NCBI RefSeq assembly: GCF_003337555.1
Contig: NZ_QPJK01000009.1
Coordinates: 248,001 to 312,000 of the forward strand
Direction of reading: 5' to 3'
Source: Pseudorhodoferax soli
GTDB taxonomy: Bacteria > Pseudomonadota > Gammaproteobacteria > Burkholderiales > Burkholderiaceae_C
DNA: 64,000 bases
Shown: positions 17,815 to 26,981 of the stretch, one piece after another
Position numbering within the stretch: the first letter of the stretch is position 1
Layout of the letters: each line of letters begins with the position of its first letter
Notes under the pieces: model-generated
Seen by the model: only the letters and a program-made list of their open reading frames with translations
What the model was told of the DNA's origin: nothing
Database searches by the model: none
Position numbers and translations under genes: made by a program

Positions 17815-18821
17815 GCTTGGCTGCGGCTGGCTGGCGCCGCGCCGGCCTGCACGACACGCTGGTCGATCACGCCGAACGGTGCCTGGTCGCCGTCCACCGT
17901 GCGTGCGCGCATCCGCACCCGGTCGCCAAAGCGCATGAAGCCGGTGCGCGCCGCGCCGTCGTCCAGCATCTCGATCACGCGGCGTTCCGCGATGCAGGTG
18001 GAGCCGACTGCGCGGCTCGCGTTGGAGACGGTGCCGGACCCGATCAGGGTGCCCGCCGACAGGCGCCGCGTGCGTGCCGCGTGCGCGACCAGCTCGCCGA
18101 AGTGGAAGTGCATCTCCGCGCCGTGCGGATGCCCGAACGCTTCGCCGTTCCAGTGGACCTCGAGTGCGAGGTGCACGCGGCCGTCCCGCCAGTCGGGGCC
18201 CAGCTCGTCGGGCGTCACAGCCACCGGCGCGAAGCTGGTGGAAGGCTTGGCCTGCAGGAAGCCGAAGCCGGATTGCATCTCGCGCGGCCCCAGCGCGCGC
18301 AGGCTCCAGTCGTTGAGCTGCACCAGCAGCCGCACCGCGCCCAGTGCGTCGGCCGGGCTCGCCCCCATGGGCACCGCGCCCACGATGACGCCGAACTCGC
18401 CTTCGAAGTCGATGCCCAGGGATTCGTCCGGCAGGGGCACATCCTCGCAAGGCCCCAGAAAGTCGTCCGCCGCGCCCTGGTACATCACCGGCACCGTGTC
18501 GAACTGCGGGATCGGCGCCGTGCCGAAGGCGCGCTCCATCAGGCGGCCATGGTTCAGGAAGGCCGAGCCGTCGCACCACTGGAAGCAGCGCGGCAGCGGC
18601 GCCATGCAGTCGGCGGGCACGAAGGGGATGGCCCCCGGCGCCTGGCCCGCGTTCAGCTGGCTGGACAGCGCAGCGAGCCGGGGCGCGGCTAGCGGCCAGT
18701 CGGCCAGTGCCTGCAGCAGGTTGGGTGCGACGGTGTCGGCCGGCAAGGCCTGTTGCAGGTCGCGCGAGACGACGACCAGGCGGCCGTCGGGCGTGCCGTT
18801 GCGCAAGGTGGCAAGTTTCAT
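17811..18821 (-). CDS. Fumarylacetoacetate-hydrolase-family protein
   Basis: A cytosolic enzyme of 336 residues of the FAH fold. MKLATLRNGTPDGRLVVVSRD starts it. The metal-binding region is seen as DFEGEFGVIVGAV, with LLVQLNDWSLR and GTLIGSGTVSN further on. These enzymes cleave or hydrate acylpyruvates, or dehydrate sugar acids. It lies between an SDR and an epimerase in an operon headed by a Bug binding protein, which fits catabolism of a sugar acid or aromatic ring-cleavage product. It overlaps the downstream epimerase start as ATGA. Confidence 0.88.
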   Translation of the reverse strand: MKLATLRNGTPDGRLVVVSRDLQQALPADTVAPNLLQALADWPLAAPRLAALSSQLNAGQAPGAIPFVPADCMAPLPRCFQWCDGSAFLNHGRLMERAFGTAPIPQFDTVPVMYQGAADDFLGPCEDVPLPDESLGIDFEGEFGVIVGAVPMGASPADALGAVRLLVQLNDWSLRALGPREMQSGFGFLQAKPSTSFAPVAVTPDELGPDWRDGRVHLALEVHWNGEAFGHPHGAEMHFHFGELVAHAARTRRLSAGTLIGSGTVSNASRAVGSTCIAERRVIEMLDDGAARTGFMRFGDRVRMRARTVDGDQAPFGVIDQRVVQAGAAPASRSQA

Positions 18822-18845
18822 GGGAGATGGAAGGTTGGTGCAGCC

Positions 18846-19628
18846 TCAGCTGCCGTCCGAGACAAGGGTGCCGCCGTCGACGACGATGTTTTGTCCGGTG
18901 ATGAATGCGCCGGCCGCGCTGGCCAGCATGGCCACCACGCCTGCCACCTCGTGCGGCTCCCCGACACGGCGCAGCGGCGTTGCGGCCAGCCGGCGCTGCA
19001 GGAAGGCGGCATCCTCCAGCAGCGGTGCCGCCAGCGGCGTGCGCACCAACCCTGGCGAGACGGCGTTCACGCGCACGCCGCGCGGACCCCACTCGACGGC
19101 GAGGTTGCGCGCCAGCTGCGCCAGGGCCGCCTTGCTGAGCCCGTACAGGCCGATGCGGCCGTTGCCACGCAGGCCGGCGATGCTGGCCATCAGCACCACG
19201 CTGCCGCCGCCGCCATCGACCATGGCCGGCAGCAGCCGGTCGGCGAAGCGGGCGGCGCCGCGCAGGTTGACGTCGAACACGCGTTGCCAGTCGTCGTCGC
19301 TGGCCTGGGCCAGCGGCGCCGCCGGGCCCTGCATGCCGGCATTGCAGACCAGCACGTCGATGCGCCCTTGCCAGCGCAGCGCAGCCTCGGCGGTCTGGGC
19401 GACGCTGGCGCCGATGCCGACATCGCAGGCCAGCGCCAGGGCCTGCGCGCCGGCGGACTGCAGCGTGCACGCCGCCTGCGCGCAGGCCTGTGCGTCGCGG
19501 TCGACCAGCACCACGGCGGCACCTTGCTGCGCAAGCAGCTCGGCGATGGCCCAGCCGATGCCGCTGGCGGCCCCCGTGACCAGCGCGACCCGGCCTGGCA
19601 GGCCGAAGAGTTCAGTCGAGCGTGACAT
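18846..19628 (-). CDS. Short-chain dehydrogenase/reductase
   Basis: A classical SDR of 260 residues. The cofactor motif is TGAASGIG (TGxxxGxG), with D at the end of beta-2 (LVDRD) favouring NAD. NAG follows, the active site has S (MASIAG) and Y-x3-K (YGLSK), and DGG lies near the C-terminus (NIVVDGGTL). It overlaps the Bug gene upstream by 17 bases. It probably oxidises a hydroxy-acid or sugar-acid intermediate delivered by that binding protein, before the FAH-family step. Confidence 0.9.
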   Translation of the reverse strand: MSRSTELFGLPGRVALVTGAASGIGWAIAELLAQQGAAVVLVDRDAQACAQAACTLQSAGAQALALACDVGIGASVAQTAEAALRWQGRIDVLVCNAGMQGPAAPLAQASDDDWQRVFDVNLRGAARFADRLLPAMVDGGGGSVVLMASIAGLRGNGRIGLYGLSKAALAQLARNLAVEWGPRGVRVNAVSPGLVRTPLAAPLLEDAAFLQRRLAATPLRRVGEPHEVAGVVAMLASAAGAFITGQNIVVDGGTLVSDGS

Positions 19629-20589
19629 GCGCTTCGCGGATCACCTGGCCCCAGCGCGCCGTCTCGCTGCGGATGAGTTCGGCAAACTCCGCCTGCGAAC
19701 TCGGCGCAACCGTCAGTCCCAGATCGCCATAGCGCTGCGCCACCTCGGGCGATTGCACGGCCTGCACGACGGCCGCGTGCAGGCGGTCGACCACGGGCTG
19801 CGGCGTGCCGCGGCGCACGACGACGCCGGTCCAGCCCGGCGCGTCCAGATCGGGCATGCCCAGCTCGGTCAGCGTCGGCACATCGGGCAGCTGCGCCAGC
19901 CGGCGGCGCGTGCCGACCAGGGCCAGCGCCTTGAGCTTGCGCTCGCGCACCATGGGCATGCTGTTGGCCACGACGTCCAGCATCATGTCGATCTGCCCGC
20001 CGATCAGGTCCTGCACGGCGGGCGCGGCGCCCTTGTAGGCCACATGGGTGAGGTTGCCCTTGGTCTGGCGCTTGAGCATCTCGCCCCAGATGTGCGGCTG
20101 GCTGCCGATGCCGTAGGAGCCGTAGTTGAGGCCGCGCGGCGTGGCGGCCGCGCGCAGCAGGTCGGCCCAGCTGCCGATGGGGCTGTTGACGGGCACCACC
20201 AGGAGCAGCGGCGCATTGAGCAGGCGCGTCAGCGGCGCGAAGTCCTTCAGCGTGTCGTAGTTGAGCTTGGGATAGAGGCCTGCGTTCATGGCAAACGGGC
20301 CCAGGTCGCCGTAAAGCAGGGTGTGGCCATCGGCCGGCTGCTGCTTCACATAGGCCGCACCGATCTGGCCGCCCGCGCCGGGTTTGTTCTCCACGATCAC
20401 CGGCTGGCCCAGGCCCTCGCCGAGCTTTTGTGCCAGCAGGCGCGAGAGCGCATCACCGAAGCCGCCGGCCGGGTAGGGGACGACCCAGCTCAACGGGCGT
20501 GCGGGAAAGGCAGCGGCGGGCTGTGCCCGGGCCGCGGATGCGAGCGTGAGCGCTGCCGTCGCGGTCAGCAGGGAACGTCGTGAATGCAT
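19612..20589 (-). CDS. Bug/TctC-family periplasmic binding protein
   Basis: A solute-binding protein of 325 residues with a signal sequence carrying a twin arginine (MHSRRSLLTATAAL) and a likely cleavage near SAARAQ. The family signature is FPARPLSWVVPYPAGGFGDAL, followed by VIVENKPGAGGQIGA and PADGHTLL. It is the first gene of a four-gene catabolic operon (Bug, SDR, FAH, epimerase) and is probably controlled by the AraC-type gene just upstream. No TctA/TctB membrane genes are present. The ligand is probably a carboxylate. Confidence 0.92.
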   Translation of the reverse strand: MHSRRSLLTATAALTLASAARAQPAAAFPARPLSWVVPYPAGGFGDALSRLLAQKLGEGLGQPVIVENKPGAGGQIGAAYVKQQPADGHTLLYGDLGPFAMNAGLYPKLNYDTLKDFAPLTRLLNAPLLLVVPVNSPIGSWADLLRAAATPRGLNYGSYGIGSQPHIWGEMLKRQTKGNLTHVAYKGAAPAVQDLIGGQIDMMLDVVANSMPMVRERKLKALALVGTRRRLAQLPDVPTLTELGMPDLDAPGWTGVVVRRGTPQPVVDRLHAAVVQAVQSPEVAQRYGDLGLTVAPSSQAEFAELIRSETARWGQVIREAHVTLD

Positions 20590-20698
20590 GGGTCTCCACC
20601 ATCTGGTTGCACCGCGCTGTGGCCGCGGCGGTGCGAGTATCTGCAGCGGCAGGTGCGGCCGCGATCGGGATCTTGCGAACCCTGTCGGATTCCTGCGC

Positions 20699-21604
20699 TC
20701 AGGCGCAGCGCCGCAGGCTGGAGGGCGTGCAGCCCCAGTGGCGGCGGAAGACCTGGGCGAAATGGGCGGCCGAGGCATAGCCGGTTTCCTGCGCGATCTC
20801 CAGCACCGATTGGCGGCCGGTCAGCAGCAGCTGGCGCGCGTGCTGCATGCGGCGCGCGGTGACGAACTGGTGGGGCGATTGGCCGCAGCTGGCCTTGAAG
20901 CAGCGCGCGAAGTGGAAGGGGCTCAGCCCCAGCGCGGCGGCCAGCGTCTCCAGCGGCCAGGGCGCGTCCAGGCGCGATTCGACCAGGTCGGTCACCTGGC
21001 GCAGCTGGCGTGCGCTCAGGGGCGCCACCGGGCGGCGGCCGGCATCGGCATGGCTGTAGTGCTCGAGCAGGTGCACGGCCAGGCCCATGGCCATGGCGTC
21101 GCCGAAGCCCGCCTGCAGCGAGGTGTTGCTGTCCAGCGATGTGCGCAGTACCTCGGAGAGCGAGCGCAGCAGCGGGTCGGCCGTGCCGAAGCTGCTGTGC
21201 AGGCGCCGTGCTGCGGCACCCGTGTCGCCGCCCGCGCGCTCCAGCCACTGCGGCGACAAATCGATGTGCAGGTTGTCGCGCGGCAGTTCGCTGCGCCAGA
21301 AGGTCGGCGTGCCTGCGGGCACCAGCACGGCCTGCCCCGTGTGCCAGACGGTGTCGGCCGCTGCCGCGCCGTGCTGCTGCAACAGGCGTGTCGGTGGGCC
21401 GCGCCGGATGACGATGCAGTGCTGGCCCGTGGGCGGCACGTACAGGTCCTGCACCGGGCTGGCCTGCTCCCAGACCACGAGCCCGTGCCAGGGGCGGCCC
21501 TGGCTGGAGCGCCGCACGGCCCCGGGCACGGCCTGCGCGGCCTGGTCCACGTAGGCCTGCTCCAGTGCACGCCAGCGTTGCGGGTCGATCGCGGCGTCCA
21601 GCAC
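20699..21604 (-). CDS. AraC-family transcriptional regulator
   Basis: A regulator of 301 residues. The N-terminal cupin-like ligand domain includes VWHTGQAVLVPAGTPTFW. The C-terminal double helix-turn-helix reads LETLAAALGLSPFHFARCFKASCGQSPHQFV, then QSVLEIAQETGYASAAHFAQVFRRHWGCTPS, which is a complete AraC signature. It is transcribed in the same direction as the downstream Bug operon with about 110 bases between them, so it likely activates that operon. The intergenic stretch shows no clear promoter. Confidence 0.9.
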   Translation of the reverse strand: MLDAAIDPQRWRALEQAYVDQAAQAVPGAVRRSSQGRPWHGLVVWEQASPVQDLYVPPTGQHCIVIRRGPPTRLLQQHGAAAADTVWHTGQAVLVPAGTPTFWRSELPRDNLHIDLSPQWLERAGGDTGAAARRLHSSFGTADPLLRSLSEVLRTSLDSNTSLQAGFGDAMAMGLAVHLLEHYSHADAGRRPVAPLSARQLRQVTDLVESRLDAPWPLETLAAALGLSPFHFARCFKASCGQSPHQFVTARRMQHARQLLLTGRQSVLEIAQETGYASAAHFAQVFRRHWGCTPSSLRRCA

Positions 21605-21635
21605 GGCAGGCCTGGGTGAACGCGGTGGCGGGCGC

Positions 21636-22892
21636 TCAGCCCAGCGTCACGCGGGCGAACTTGCGCTTGCCCACCTGCACGACGTAGGTGCCGGCGGCCA
21701 GCTTGAGGCCCTTGTCGCTGACCACGCTGGAATCCACGCGCACGCCGCCGCCGTCGATCAGGCGGTTGCCTTCGCCCGAGGACGCGGCCAGGCCGGCGGC
21801 CTTGAGCAGCGCCCCGATGCCCATGGGCGCACCGTCTTCGGCCAGCGCCAGCTGCACCTCGGGGATCTCGTCGGGCACGCCGCCCTTGCTGCGGTTGGCG
21901 AAGTCCTGCTCGGCCGCATCGGCCGCCTGGGTGCTGTGGAAGCGCGCCGTGATCTCCCTGGCCAGGGCGACCTTGGCGTCCTTGGGGTTGCGGCCGCCCT
22001 CGACCTCGGCCTTGAGCGCGGCGATCTCGGCCTCGCTCTTGAAGGACAGCAGCGTGTACCAGCGCCACATCAGCACGTCGCTGATCGACAGCACCTTGGC
22101 GAACATGGTGTTGGGCTCTTCGGAGATTCCGATGTAGTTGTTCTTGCTCTTGGACATCTTCTCCACGCCGTCCAGCCCTTCGAGCAACGGCATGGTCAGG
22201 ATGCACTGCGGCTCCTGGCCGTATTCGGCCTGCAGGTGGCGGCCCATCAGCAGGTTGAACTTCTGGTCGGTGCCGCCGAGCTCCAGGTCGCTCTTGAGCG
22301 CCACCGAGTCGTAGCCCTGCATCAGCGGGTAGAGGAACTCGTGCACGCTGATGGGCGTGCCGGCGTGGAAGCGGTCGTGGAAGTCGTTGCGCTCCATCAT
22401 GCGCGCCACCGTGTACTTGGCTGCCAGCTGGATCAGGCCGCGCGTGCCCAGCGGGTCGCTCCACTCGCTGTTGTAGCGGATCTCGGTCCGGGCCGGGTCC
22501 AGCACCAGGCTGGCCTGCTTGTAGTAGGTCTGGGCGTTGGCCTCGATCTGTTCGCGCGTGAGCGGGGGGCGCGTGCTGTTGCGGCCCGAGGGGTCGCCGA
22601 TCGTGGTCGTGAAGTCGCCGATCAGGAAGATCACGGTGTGGCCCAGATCTTGCAGTTGGCGCATCTTGTTCAGCACCACGGTGTGGCCGATGTGGATGTC
22701 CGGCGCGGTCGGGTCCAGTCCCAGCTTGATGCGCAGCGGCTCGCCGCTGGCCTCCGACTTCTGCAGCTTTTTGACCCAATCAGCCTGAGGGATGAGCTCA
22801 TCGCAACCGCGCAGCGTCACCGCAAGGGCCTCTCGTACACGATCGCTCAACGTTTGCATGCTCTCGTTACTTTTGTCTACAGACGTGTCCAT
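21636..22892 (-). CDS. tyrS: Tyrosyl-tRNA synthetase
   Basis: Attaches tyrosine to its tRNA; 418 residues from ATG 22892. The class I signatures are HIGH at residues 67-70 (DIHIGHTVVLN) and KMSKS (VEKMSKSKNNYIG). The tyrosine-binding region includes YPLMQGYDSVALKSDLELGG, and an S4-like RNA-binding domain closes the protein (IDGGGVRVDSSVVSDKGLKL). An earlier in-frame ATG at 22955 would add 21 atypical residues. It diverges from the M23 peptidase gene across a 156-base promoter region. Confidence 0.97.
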   Translation of the reverse strand: MDTSVDKSNESMQTLSDRVREALAVTLRGCDELIPQADWVKKLQKSEASGEPLRIKLGLDPTAPDIHIGHTVVLNKMRQLQDLGHTVIFLIGDFTTTIGDPSGRNSTRPPLTREQIEANAQTYYKQASLVLDPARTEIRYNSEWSDPLGTRGLIQLAAKYTVARMMERNDFHDRFHAGTPISVHEFLYPLMQGYDSVALKSDLELGGTDQKFNLLMGRHLQAEYGQEPQCILTMPLLEGLDGVEKMSKSKNNYIGISEEPNTMFAKVLSISDVLMWRWYTLLSFKSEAEIAALKAEVEGGRNPKDAKVALAREITARFHSTQAADAAEQDFANRSKGGVPDEIPEVQLALAEDGAPMGIGALLKAAGLAASSGEGNRLIDGGGVRVDSSVVSDKGLKLAAGTYVVQVGKRKFARVTLG

Positions 22893-22905
22893 TAGGGTTA
22901 TCCAT

Positions 22906-22934
22906 TTGTTGCGGGCCGGTGACGTCGATATACT
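22906..22934 (+). promoter_or_regulatory. Putative sigma-70 promoter of the M23 peptidase gene
   Basis: TTGTTG (22906-22911), a 17-base spacer and TATACT (22929-22934) fit the housekeeping promoter pattern. It lies about 115 bases upstream of the TTG start at 23049. A transcript would start near 22941 and carry a fairly AT-rich leader of about 105 bases. Confidence 0.5.
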
Positions 22935-23048
22935 GCGCCCGGTTTTTCGGTGCAATTTTAGGTTGCGCTGTAAGACGAAAACCCGATCTCTTGCAATCCG
23001 CCGCGGCGGGTTCGCTTCCGTTTCTTCCTTCGTTCAGGGGACAAGCTT

Positions 23049-24392
23049 TTGAAAAACGGGCTGGCCACCGTTCTCGACTCCGTTGTGCCTTTGTTGCAGC
23101 GCCACCCGAAACGCCTTTCTGCCTTGCTGGCTGCCGTGCTGTTGTGCGGCGGTGGCGGCGCCTTTGCCGTGGCCTCGCTGGGCCCGGACGTGGCCGACAT
23201 GCCTGTGCGCCAGCTCACGCAGAGCGTCACGCCGCTCGCGCTGGACACGCAGATCGAGGCGCTGGACCTGCACCGCTTCAACCTCTACCGCACCGAGACG
23301 ACGCGCTCCAGCGACACCGCGCGCTCGCTGCTGGACCGCCTGGGCATCGCCGACACGGCCGCCGCAGCCTACCTGAGCCGTGACGCCCGCGTGCGCCAGA
23401 CCCTGCTGGGCCGCGCCGGGCGGCTGGTGACTGCCGAAGCCGCCGACGACCACAGCCTGCAGCGCCTGAGCATGCGCTGGATCGCCAGTGCGGACGCCAC
23501 CGAGTTCCAGCGCCTGGTGGTCGAGCGCACGCCGCAGGGCTTCAGCTCGCGCATCGAACGTGCCCCGCTCACGGCCGGCAGCCAGCTGGCCAGCGGCGTG
23601 ATCACCTCCTCGCTGTTCGCCGCGACCGACGATGCCGGCCTGCCGGAATCGGTGGCCTCGCAGATCGCCGAGATGTTCTCGGGCGACATCGACTTCCGCA
23701 GCGCGCTGCGCAAGGGCGACCGCTTCTCCGTGGTCTACGAGACGCTGGAGGCCGATGGCGAGGTGCTGCGCGCCGGCCGCGTGCTGAGCGCCGAGTTCGC
23801 CAACAACGGCAAGGTCTACCAGTCCATGTGGTTCCAGGAGCCCGGCCAGAAGGGCGGCTACTACGGCCTGGACGGCCAGAGCCTGCGCCGCGCCTTCCTG
23901 GCCTCGCCGATGGAGTTCTCGCGCGTGACCAGCGGCTTCGCCAACCGCTTCCATCCGATCCTGCAGAAGTGGCGTGCCCACCTGGGCGTGGACTATGCGG
24001 CGCCGATCGGCACCTCGGTGCGCACCGTGGGCGATGGCGTGGTCGAGTTCGCCGGGGTGCAGAACGGCTTCGGCAACGTCATTTATGTCAAGCACCGCAA
24101 CGACATGGTGACGGTCTACGCCCACCTGTCGCGCATCCTCGTCAAGCAGGGCGAGCGCGTGGAGCAGGGCGCACAGATCGGCGCGGTCGGCATGACGGGC
24201 TGGACCACCGGGCCGCACCTGCACTTCGAGTTCCGCGTGAACGGCGAGCACCAGGACCCCATGGTCATGGCGAAGCAGGCGCAAGCCGGCACCGTGTCGG
24301 CCGCGGCCAAGGCCGCGTTCGAACGCCAGGCTTCCGTGATGCGCCAGCAGCTGTCGTCGGCCGGCGCGGTGCAACAGGCCAGCGCGCAGTAA
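23049..24392 (+). CDS. M23-family murein endopeptidase, membrane-anchored
   Basis: A cell-wall endopeptidase or amidase activator of 447 residues. It starts at TTG 23049, preceded by AGGGGAC. One N-terminal transmembrane anchor (LLAAVLLCGGGGAFAVASLG) and a long linker domain precede the LytM/M23 domain near residues 300-400. The zinc ligands are visible in FHPILQKWRAHLGVDYAAP (H-x8-H-x3-D) and GPHLHFEFR (HxH). All ligands are present, so it is likely an active D,D-endopeptidase like MepM rather than a degenerate EnvC/NlpD activator. It precedes anmK, a cell-wall recycling gene, by 16 bases. Confidence 0.92.
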   Translation: MKNGLATVLDSVVPLLQRHPKRLSALLAAVLLCGGGGAFAVASLGPDVADMPVRQLTQSVTPLALDTQIEALDLHRFNLYRTETTRSSDTARSLLDRLGIADTAAAAYLSRDARVRQTLLGRAGRLVTAEAADDHSLQRLSMRWIASADATEFQRLVVERTPQGFSSRIERAPLTAGSQLASGVITSSLFAATDDAGLPESVASQIAEMFSGDIDFRSALRKGDRFSVVYETLEADGEVLRAGRVLSAEFANNGKVYQSMWFQEPGQKGGYYGLDGQSLRRAFLASPMEFSRVTSGFANRFHPILQKWRAHLGVDYAAPIGTSVRTVGDGVVEFAGVQNGFGNVIYVKHRNDMVTVYAHLSRILVKQGERVEQGAQIGAVGMTGWTTGPHLHFEFRVNGEHQDPMVMAKQAQAGTVSAAAKAAFERQASVMRQQLSSAGAVQQASAQ

Positions 24393-24408
24393 GCGGCGGG
24401 CCGATCCG

Positions 24409-25527
24409 ATGGCCGAGCGCTTCATCGGCCTGATGTCCGGCACCTCGCTGGACGGCGTGGACGGCGTGCTGGCCGAAGACGCCGGCCCCGGCCTGCGCGT
24501 GCTGGCCCATGTGGCCGCCCCGTTCGATGCCGCGCTGCGCGCCGAACTGCTGGCCCTGAACACCCCCGGCGACAACGAACTGCACCGCGCAGCGCTGGCG
24601 GCCAACGCGGTGGCCCTGGCCTATGCCCAGGTCGTGCAGCAGCTGCTGCAGCAGGCCAACTGGGCGCCGGCCCAGGTGCATGCCATCGGTGCCCATGGCC
24701 AGACGGTGCGCCACCGGCCCCAGGCCTTCGATGGCGTCGGCTACACGCTGCAACTGCTCAACCCCTCGCTGCTGGCAGAGCGCTGCGGCATCGCCGTGGT
24801 GGCCGACCTGCGCAGCCGCGACCTCGCCGCGGGCGGCCAGGGCGCGCCGCTGGTGCCGGCCTTCCACCAGGCGCAGTTCGGGCAGCCGGATGCGGCGCTG
24901 GCGGTGCTGAACCTGGGCGGCATCTCCAACCTGAGCGTGCTGCCGCCATCGGGCCAGGACGCGGCCGTGCTCGGCTTCGACTGCGGCCCCGGCAATGCAC
25001 TGCTCGACCTCTGGTGCCAGCGCCACCGCGGCCAGGCCTACGACGCCGACGGTGCCTGGGCCGCGAGCGGCCAGGTGCATGCCGGCCTGCTCGCCGCGCT
25101 GCGGGCGGAACCCTTCTTCGCCCTGCCGCCGCCCAAGAGCACGGGGCGCGACCTGTTCCATGCGGACTGGCTCGCAACGCGGCTGGCACCGTTCCCGGGC
25201 CTGGCGCCGGCCGACGTGCAGGCCACGCTGGCCGCGCTGACGGCGGGCACCTGCGTGGATGCCGTGCGCGCCCATGCGCCCCGTGCCACGCGGCTGGCGG
25301 TCTGCGGCGGTGGCGCCTTCAACGGCGACCTCATGCGCCGGCTGCAGGCGGGCCTGCCGGGGCTGCAGGTGGTGTCATCCCAGGCCCTGGGCCTGCCGCC
25401 GCAGCAGGTCGAGGCCGCAGCGTTCGCCTGGCTGGCCAGCCGCACGCTGCGCGGCCAGACCGGCAGCCTGGCCAGCGTGACCGGGGCGCGCGGTGCGCGT
25501 GTGCTGGGGGCGGTCTACCCCGCCTGA
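24409..25527 (+). CDS. anmK: Anhydro-N-acetylmuramic acid kinase
   Basis: Phosphorylates 1,6-anhydro-MurNAc released during murein recycling, feeding it back to MurNAc-6-phosphate; 372 residues, the usual length. Signatures are IGLMSGTSLDGVD at the N-terminus, GAHGQTVRHRP, VADLRSRDLAAGGQGAPLVP, LNLGGISN, GFDCGPGN and the C-terminal CGGGAFN. It lies just after an M23 murein endopeptidase, so breakdown and salvage of cell wall appear co-transcribed. A small hairpin follows the stop. Confidence 0.96.
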   Translation: MAERFIGLMSGTSLDGVDGVLAEDAGPGLRVLAHVAAPFDAALRAELLALNTPGDNELHRAALAANAVALAYAQVVQQLLQQANWAPAQVHAIGAHGQTVRHRPQAFDGVGYTLQLLNPSLLAERCGIAVVADLRSRDLAAGGQGAPLVPAFHQAQFGQPDAALAVLNLGGISNLSVLPPSGQDAAVLGFDCGPGNALLDLWCQRHRGQAYDADGAWAASGQVHAGLLAALRAEPFFALPPPKSTGRDLFHADWLATRLAPFPGLAPADVQATLAALTAGTCVDAVRAHAPRATRLAVCGGGAFNGDLMRRLQAGLPGLQVVSSQALGLPPQQVEAAAFAWLASRTLRGQTGSLASVTGARGARVLGAVYPA

Positions 25528-25532
25528 TCCGC

Positions 25533-25551
25533 CACCGCGGCGGCGGTGTTT
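25533..25551 (+). terminator. Weak hairpin after anmK
   Basis: CACCGC (25533-25538) pairs with GCGGTG (25543-25548) around a 4-base loop and is followed by only three T residues. It lies six bases after the anmK stop. It may act as a weak or Rho-assisted terminator. Confidence 0.4.
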
Positions 25552-25684
25552 CCCCTGCCCGCACAAAGGCTTTCGTGTAACGGGAGAAAGTCCGCCGGTT
25601 TGGACCCGTCATGCGCCGATGTCATCATGGGGCCATCTTTCCGGCGTCCGGCCGGCTTCCTTGTTCAAGAAAGATTCGGGATCG

Positions 25685-25843
25685 ATGTCTTTGCTGGTGT
25701 TGGTGCTTGGCCTGTCGGGAATCGCGACCGCGGTGCTGGTCTGGTATGTGCGCTGGCGCCGGGAGCGGCGCGCCGAGGAGGCGCGCCTGTGGCAGCAGCA
25801 CCGTGAGTGGCAATCGACGCGCCAGCAGCACGAGCAGCCCTGA
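25685..25843 (+). CDS. Small single-pass membrane protein (52 residues)
   Basis: ATG 25685 opens a frame encoding one hydrophobic helix (LLVLVLGLSGIATAVLVWYV) followed by a strongly charged Arg/Glu/Gln tail (RWRRERRAEEARLWQQ). The positive-inside rule places the tail in the cytoplasm. There is no recognisable family and only a weak ribosome-binding site (CGGGAT). It ends five bases before the GTG start of a beta-lactamase-fold hydrolase. Expression is plausible, given good membrane-protein composition, but unproven. Confidence 0.5.
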   Translation: MSLLVLVLGLSGIATAVLVWYVRWRRERRAEEARLWQQHREWQSTRQQHEQP

Positions 25844-25847
25844 AGCC

Positions 25848-26981
25848 GTGCAGCGCCGCACCAGCGCCACCCACCGGGACCGCAGGTGTTGGCTGGCACT
25901 GTGTCTTTGCGTATCAGCTGTATCGGCCGCGGCCGCGCCTTCCTGGCAGGAACGGCTGACGGCCGCACTGGCGCACATCGATGCTGCGCCGGACGGCCCG
26001 CGCATCGGCGTCTATGTGCGGGCCCTGGGCAGCGGCGAGAGTGCGTCCTTCCAGGCCGAGCAATCGTGGTACCTCGCGTCCGCCGTGAAGGTACCGGTGG
26101 CCGTCGCCGTGCTGCGCGGCATCGCGCGTGGCGTCTACCAGCTCGACACGCCCGTCACGCTGCGTGCCGACGACTATGTGGATGGCGCCGGTTCCACCAA
26201 CCGCCAGGCCGTGGGCGCGGCGCTGCCGATCCGCTACCTGCTCGAGCAGATGGTCATCCACAGCGACAACACCGCCAGCGACATGCTGATCGGGCTGGTC
26301 GGGCTGGCGCAGGTCAACGCCGTCACGGCCGAGGTGGCGCCTGGCGGCTTCGGCCCCATCACCCGGCTGGCCGAGGTGCGGCGCGCCACCTATGGCCAGC
26401 TGGTGCCGGCGGCGCACAGGCTGGCCGGGCGCGAGTTGCTGATGCTCCGCCAGCAGCGCGACGACAGCGCGCGGCTGCAATACCTCGCGCGCATCGTCCA
26501 GGTGCCGGTCGGCGATTTCCGCCTGGCCACGCTGGGCGAGGCCTACGACGCCTACTACGCCACCGGCCTCAATGCCGGCCGGCTCGATGCCTATGGCGAA
26601 CTGCTGGCGCAGCTGGCCGATGGCCAGCTGCTGCCGCCCACGCAGACGCGCTACCTGCTGGGCCTCATGGAGCGCGTGGTGACGGGGCCGCAACGCATCC
26701 GCGCCGGCCTGCCCGCGGGTGCGCGTTTCGCCCACAAGACCGGCACCCAGCGCGGCCGCTTCTGCGATGCCGGCATCGTCCAGCCCGCGGGAGGGACGCG
26801 CGTGGTGGTGGTGGCCTGCACGCGCGGCGAGTTGTCGCTGGTGCGTGCCGAGCGCGCGCTGCGCGAGGTCGGAACGGCGCTGTGCCGCTCCGGCGTGCTG
26901 ACACAAGGAGTGCCCGATGCGCCGAGTTGCGCCATCCGTCCGCCTGCTCTGCCTGCTGCTGGCCACGCTGATCCCCCTTGA
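25848..26981 (+). CDS. Class-A beta-lactamase-fold serine hydrolase, copy 1
   Basis: An exported serine hydrolase of about 377 residues from GTG 25848, with a signal peptide (CWLALCLCVSAVSAAAA). Active-site motifs of the penicillin-recognising fold are S-x-x-K (SAVK in YLASAVKVPVAVAVL), SDN (IHSDNTASDML) and KTG (HKTGTQRG). I see no ExxLN omega-loop motif, which true class A beta-lactamases use for deacylation. It is paralogous to the next gene and overlaps it by 65 bases, its C-terminus reading through the second gene's signal-peptide region. GTG 25803 is an alternative start. Confidence 0.8.
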   Translation: MQRRTSATHRDRRCWLALCLCVSAVSAAAAPSWQERLTAALAHIDAAPDGPRIGVYVRALGSGESASFQAEQSWYLASAVKVPVAVAVLRGIARGVYQLDTPVTLRADDYVDGAGSTNRQAVGAALPIRYLLEQMVIHSDNTASDMLIGLVGLAQVNAVTAEVAPGGFGPITRLAEVRRATYGQLVPAAHRLAGRELLMLRQQRDDSARLQYLARIVQVPVGDFRLATLGEAYDAYYATGLNAGRLDAYGELLAQLADGQLLPPTQTRYLLGLMERVVTGPQRIRAGLPAGARFAHKTGTQRGRFCDAGIVQPAGGTRVVVVACTRGELSLVRAERALREVGTALCRSGVLTQGVPDAPSCAIRPPALPAAGHADPP